Shown here in pieces: positions 62,222-64,000 of a stretch of DNA of 64,000 bases. The translations under genes were made by a program, and so were the position numbers. How positions within the stretch are numbered: the stretch's first letter is position 1; the number at the start of each line of letters is the position of its first letter. The notes beneath the pieces are model-generated. The model did no database searches. It saw only the letters and a list, made by a program, of their open reading frames with translations, and was not told where the DNA came from. This DNA comes from Clostridium ganghwense (GTDB lineage Bacteria; Bacillota; Clostridia; Clostridiales; Clostridiaceae), in the NCBI RefSeq assembly GCF_026735165.1, contig NZ_JAPQES010000006.1:249529-313528 (forward strand), given 5' to 3'.

Positions 62222-62355
62222 TATGCTGTCAATCTCTTTCTTCCTTTTTGTCTTCTTTTTCTAAGAATATTTCTTCCTGATGATGTTCTCATTCTCTTTC
62301 TGAATCCATGTTCTTTTTTTCTTTGTCTTTTTTTAGGTTGGAAAGTCATCTTCAT
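62221..62355 (-). CDS. rpmH: 50S ribosomal protein L34
   Basis: This 44-residue, highly basic protein reads [20 protein letters not shown] at its start, then [14 protein letters not shown] and RKRLTA, the L34 signature. GGGGGTG precedes the ATG. A perfect sigma-A promoter lies about 80 bases upstream. It is the first gene of the leftward rpmH-rnpA-yidD-yidC-jag run and borders oriC. Confidence 0.98.
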   Translation of the reverse strand: MKMTFQPKKRQRKKEHGFRKRMRTSSGRNILRKRRQKGRKRLTA

Positions 62356-62435
62356 GGTTCTACACCCCCTTTATCTGCTATCTCGCTTTATAAGTTAAGC
62401 AAATGCATATTATCTAAAAGTAGTTTTACTATTAA

Positions 62436-62464
62436 ATTATATATATACACTGTAGTAATGTCAA
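62436..62464 (-). promoter_or_regulatory. Perfect-consensus promoter of rpmH
   Basis: On the minus strand TTGACA (62464-62459), a 17-base spacer and TATAAT (62441-62436) form a full consensus sigma-A promoter. A DnaA-box-like TGTTGATAA lies just upstream at 62478-62486. Confidence 0.92.
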
Positions 62465-62477
62465 GATTATGGTTAGT

Positions 62478-62910
62478 TGTTGATAATTTTTTATTTTCAT
62501 TTTCTTTTTTTGTGGATAAATTCTTGAATCCCCTCTATTCTTTTGTTATTATTAATCTTGAACTGTTGACAATTTGTTAAAAATCTTACTTATACACAGG
62601 TTGTGGACAAATATGTGTATAACTTGTTCAATTCCTTTTATACTCAGTATTTTACTTTTATATTTTTGACTTGTTTCCTAATTTTATTCATATTTATCAA
62701 TCGTGTATATATTTTTTTTAGTTGTTGATAACTTATTTTAAATTTTAATTTTCAACATTATTATACACATGTGAATATTTTTTTGTTTATTTGTCAACAA
62801 ACTATAATGAACTATAATAATTTAGTGTATATATTGTTAGTAAGGTGTTTATTTGTTGTTAATTACCTTAATTTTTGATAAAAAAAAATTTTTTTATTTT
62901 TATGTAATAT
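62478..62910. other. oriC: Chromosomal replication origin region (oriC)
   Basis: The rpmH-dnaA gap is very AT-rich and has at least seven DnaA-box-like 9-mers. TGTGGATAA at 62511-62519 is a perfect box. Near matches are at 62478 (TGTTGATAA), 62590 (TTATACACA), 62602 (TGTGGACAA), 62614 (TGTGTATAA), 62723 (TGTTGATAA) and 62761 (TTATACACA). The A/T tract at about 62870-62910 is a candidate unwinding element. The position and gene order match known Firmicute origins. Confidence 0.9.
62791..62818 (+). promoter_or_regulatory. Likely dnaA promoter
   Basis: TTGTCA (62791-62796) and TATAAT (62813-62818) are separated by 16 bases. The -35 region overlaps a weak DnaA-box-like TTGTCAACA, which would allow autoregulation by DnaA. 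It lies 121 bases before the dnaA ATG. Confidence 0.6.
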
Positions 62911-62938
62911 GTAATATGTACGGACTGGAGGCCAAAAG

Positions 62939-64000
62939 ATGAATGCCCAACTAGAACAATTGTGGACAAAAACTTTGAATATAATCAAAGGCGAACTCAC
63001 AGAAGTAAGTTTTAATACCTGGATTAAGAGCATAGTACCTATATCAATTGAAGATGATTCTATTAAATTACAAGTTCCTAACGATTTTACAAAAGGCATT
63101 CTTGAAAGCAGGTATAAAGATTTAATAATTAATGCAATTAAACTTATTACTTCTAAAAAGTATAAAATCGAATTTTTAATATTATCTGAAGAGTTTTCTT
63201 CTAACAATGAAAAATTACCTAATATAAAAAAAGATAATATCATTGTTAATGATGAAATGTCTTCTACTTTAAACCCTAAATATACTTTTAACTCATTTGT
63301 TATAGGTAATAGTAATAGATTTGCTCATGCTGCATCGCTTGCTGTTGCTGAAGCTCCAGCAAAAGCCTACAATCCATTATTTATTTATGGGGGAGTTGGT
63401 CTTGGTAAAACTCACTTAATGCATGCTATAGGTCATTATATATTACAAAATAATCCTAAGGCTAAAGTAGTTTATGTTTCTTCAGAAAAATTTACAAATG
63501 AACTTATAAACTCTATAAAAGACGATAAAAATGTCGACTTTAGAAATAAATATAGAAATGTTGACGTTTTATTAATAGATGATATTCAATTTATAGCTGG
63601 TAAAGAAAGAACTCAAGAGGAGTTTTTCCATACCTTTAATGCTCTTCATGAAGCTGATAAACAAATAATTCTATCAAGTGATAGACCCCCAAAGGAAATT
63701 CCTACATTAGAAGATAGATTACGTTCTAGATTTGAATGGGGATTGATAGCTGATATTCAAGCTCCAGATTTTGAAACTAGAATAGCAATTCTAAAAAAGA
63801 AAGCAGATGTTGAAAATTTAAATATACCTAATGAAGTTATGGTATATATAGCAACTAAAATTAAGTCAAATATCAGAGAACTTGAAGGTGCCTTAATTAG
63901 AATAGTAGCTTTTTCATCCTTAACTAATAAAGAAATAAGTGTAGAACTTGCTGCTGAAGCTTTAAAAGACATAATATCAACTGAGCAAAATAGGCAAGTA
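62939..64000 (+). CDS. dnaA: Chromosomal replication initiator DnaA (3' end beyond the window)
   Basis: The first 354 codons are present and run off the right edge; about 95 more would be expected. Domain I (residues 1-80) starts [20 protein letters not shown] and has SFNTWIKSI. Domain II is short. The AAA+ domain has Walker [16 protein letters not shown], Walker [21 protein letters not shown] and the sensor II region [11 protein letters not shown]. It binds the DnaA boxes upstream and opens oriC. CTGGAGG lies upstream of the ATG. It is the only core gene here transcribed rightward from the origin. Confidence 0.98.
   Translation, partial: MNAQLEQLWTKTLNIIKGELTEVSFNTWIKSIVPISIEDDSIKLQVPNDFTKGILESRYKDLIINAIKLITSKKYKIEFLILSEEFSSNNEKLPNIKKDNIIVNDEMSSTLNPKYTFNSFVIGNSNRFAHAASLAVAEAPAKAYNPLFIYGGVGLGKTHLMHAIGHYILQNNPKAKVVYVSSEKFTNELINSIKDDKNVDFRNKYRNVDVLLIDDIQFIAGKERTQEEFFHTFNALHEADKQIILSSDRPPKEIPTLEDRLRSRFEWGLIADIQAPDFETRIAILKKKADVENLNIPNEVMVYIATKIKSNIRELEGALIRIVAFSSLTNKEISVELAAEALKDIISTEQNRQV

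Noticed and set aside
62120-62580. Plus-strand open frames over rpmH and the origin
   Set aside because: They are antisense to rpmH and cross oriC without ribosome binding sites; the Phe/Leu/Ser-rich products reflect antisense of Lys/Arg codons.

Overview
The window is very AT-rich and carries the replication-origin neighbourhood of a spore-forming, Gram-positive Firmicute, most likely Clostridium sensu stricto. The evidence is the conserved order dnaA / rpmH-rnpA-yidD-yidC-jag-mnmE-mnmG-rsmG-noc-soj-spo0J / yyaC / rpsF-ssb-rpsR / gdpP-rplI-lonC-dnaB. Sporulation-linked genes (yyaC, spo0J, jag) and many clostridial families (LonC, CD1871A, DUF4446, DUF951) support this. I cannot name the species.

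Layout from left to right. 1-9.8 kb is an accessory strip of small, mostly leftward orphan genes: membrane proteins, lipoproteins, a Cys-rich pentapeptide-repeat protein, a LURP-one-like protein, a truncated SdpI-like gene and an amidohydrolase broken by one in-frame stop. 9.9-11.6 kb holds a PadR regulator overlapping a HAAS-FtsW fusion gene. 11.8-15.7 kb is the most striking segment: four tandem right-handed beta-helix genes on the plus strand, each a complete cassette with its own promoter-like block and terminator.

15.7-34 kb is a mixed accessory region. It contains a DUF1835 protein, an S66 (LD-carboxypeptidase/MccF-like) peptidase, a YgjV-acetyltransferase-like fusion, a PIN protein, a MerR-MATE efflux module, a metallophosphoesterase lipoprotein, a two-component system beside a TolB-like protein, a TipA-like MerR regulator with a visible autoregulatory promoter, a phage-type replication pair (second DnaB plus its partner), an HbpS-like protein, glycerate kinase and tRNA-Thr(CGU). 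34-42.2 kb has a DUF134/DUF5320 pair, Hsp20, a second two-component system beside two paralogous HEFGH metalloproteases, and a TlpA / CD1871A / 4Fe-4S membrane redox trio.

42.3-64 kb is the conserved core. The replication, protease, c-di-AMP and ribosomal genes lead into the segregation genes with two perfect parS sites, then tRNA-modification and membrane-insertion genes. It ends with rpmH, the oriC region with its DnaA boxes, and dnaA, which runs off the right edge. Nearly all core genes left of oriC point leftward, away from the origin, so they are co-directional with replication; dnaA points rightward.
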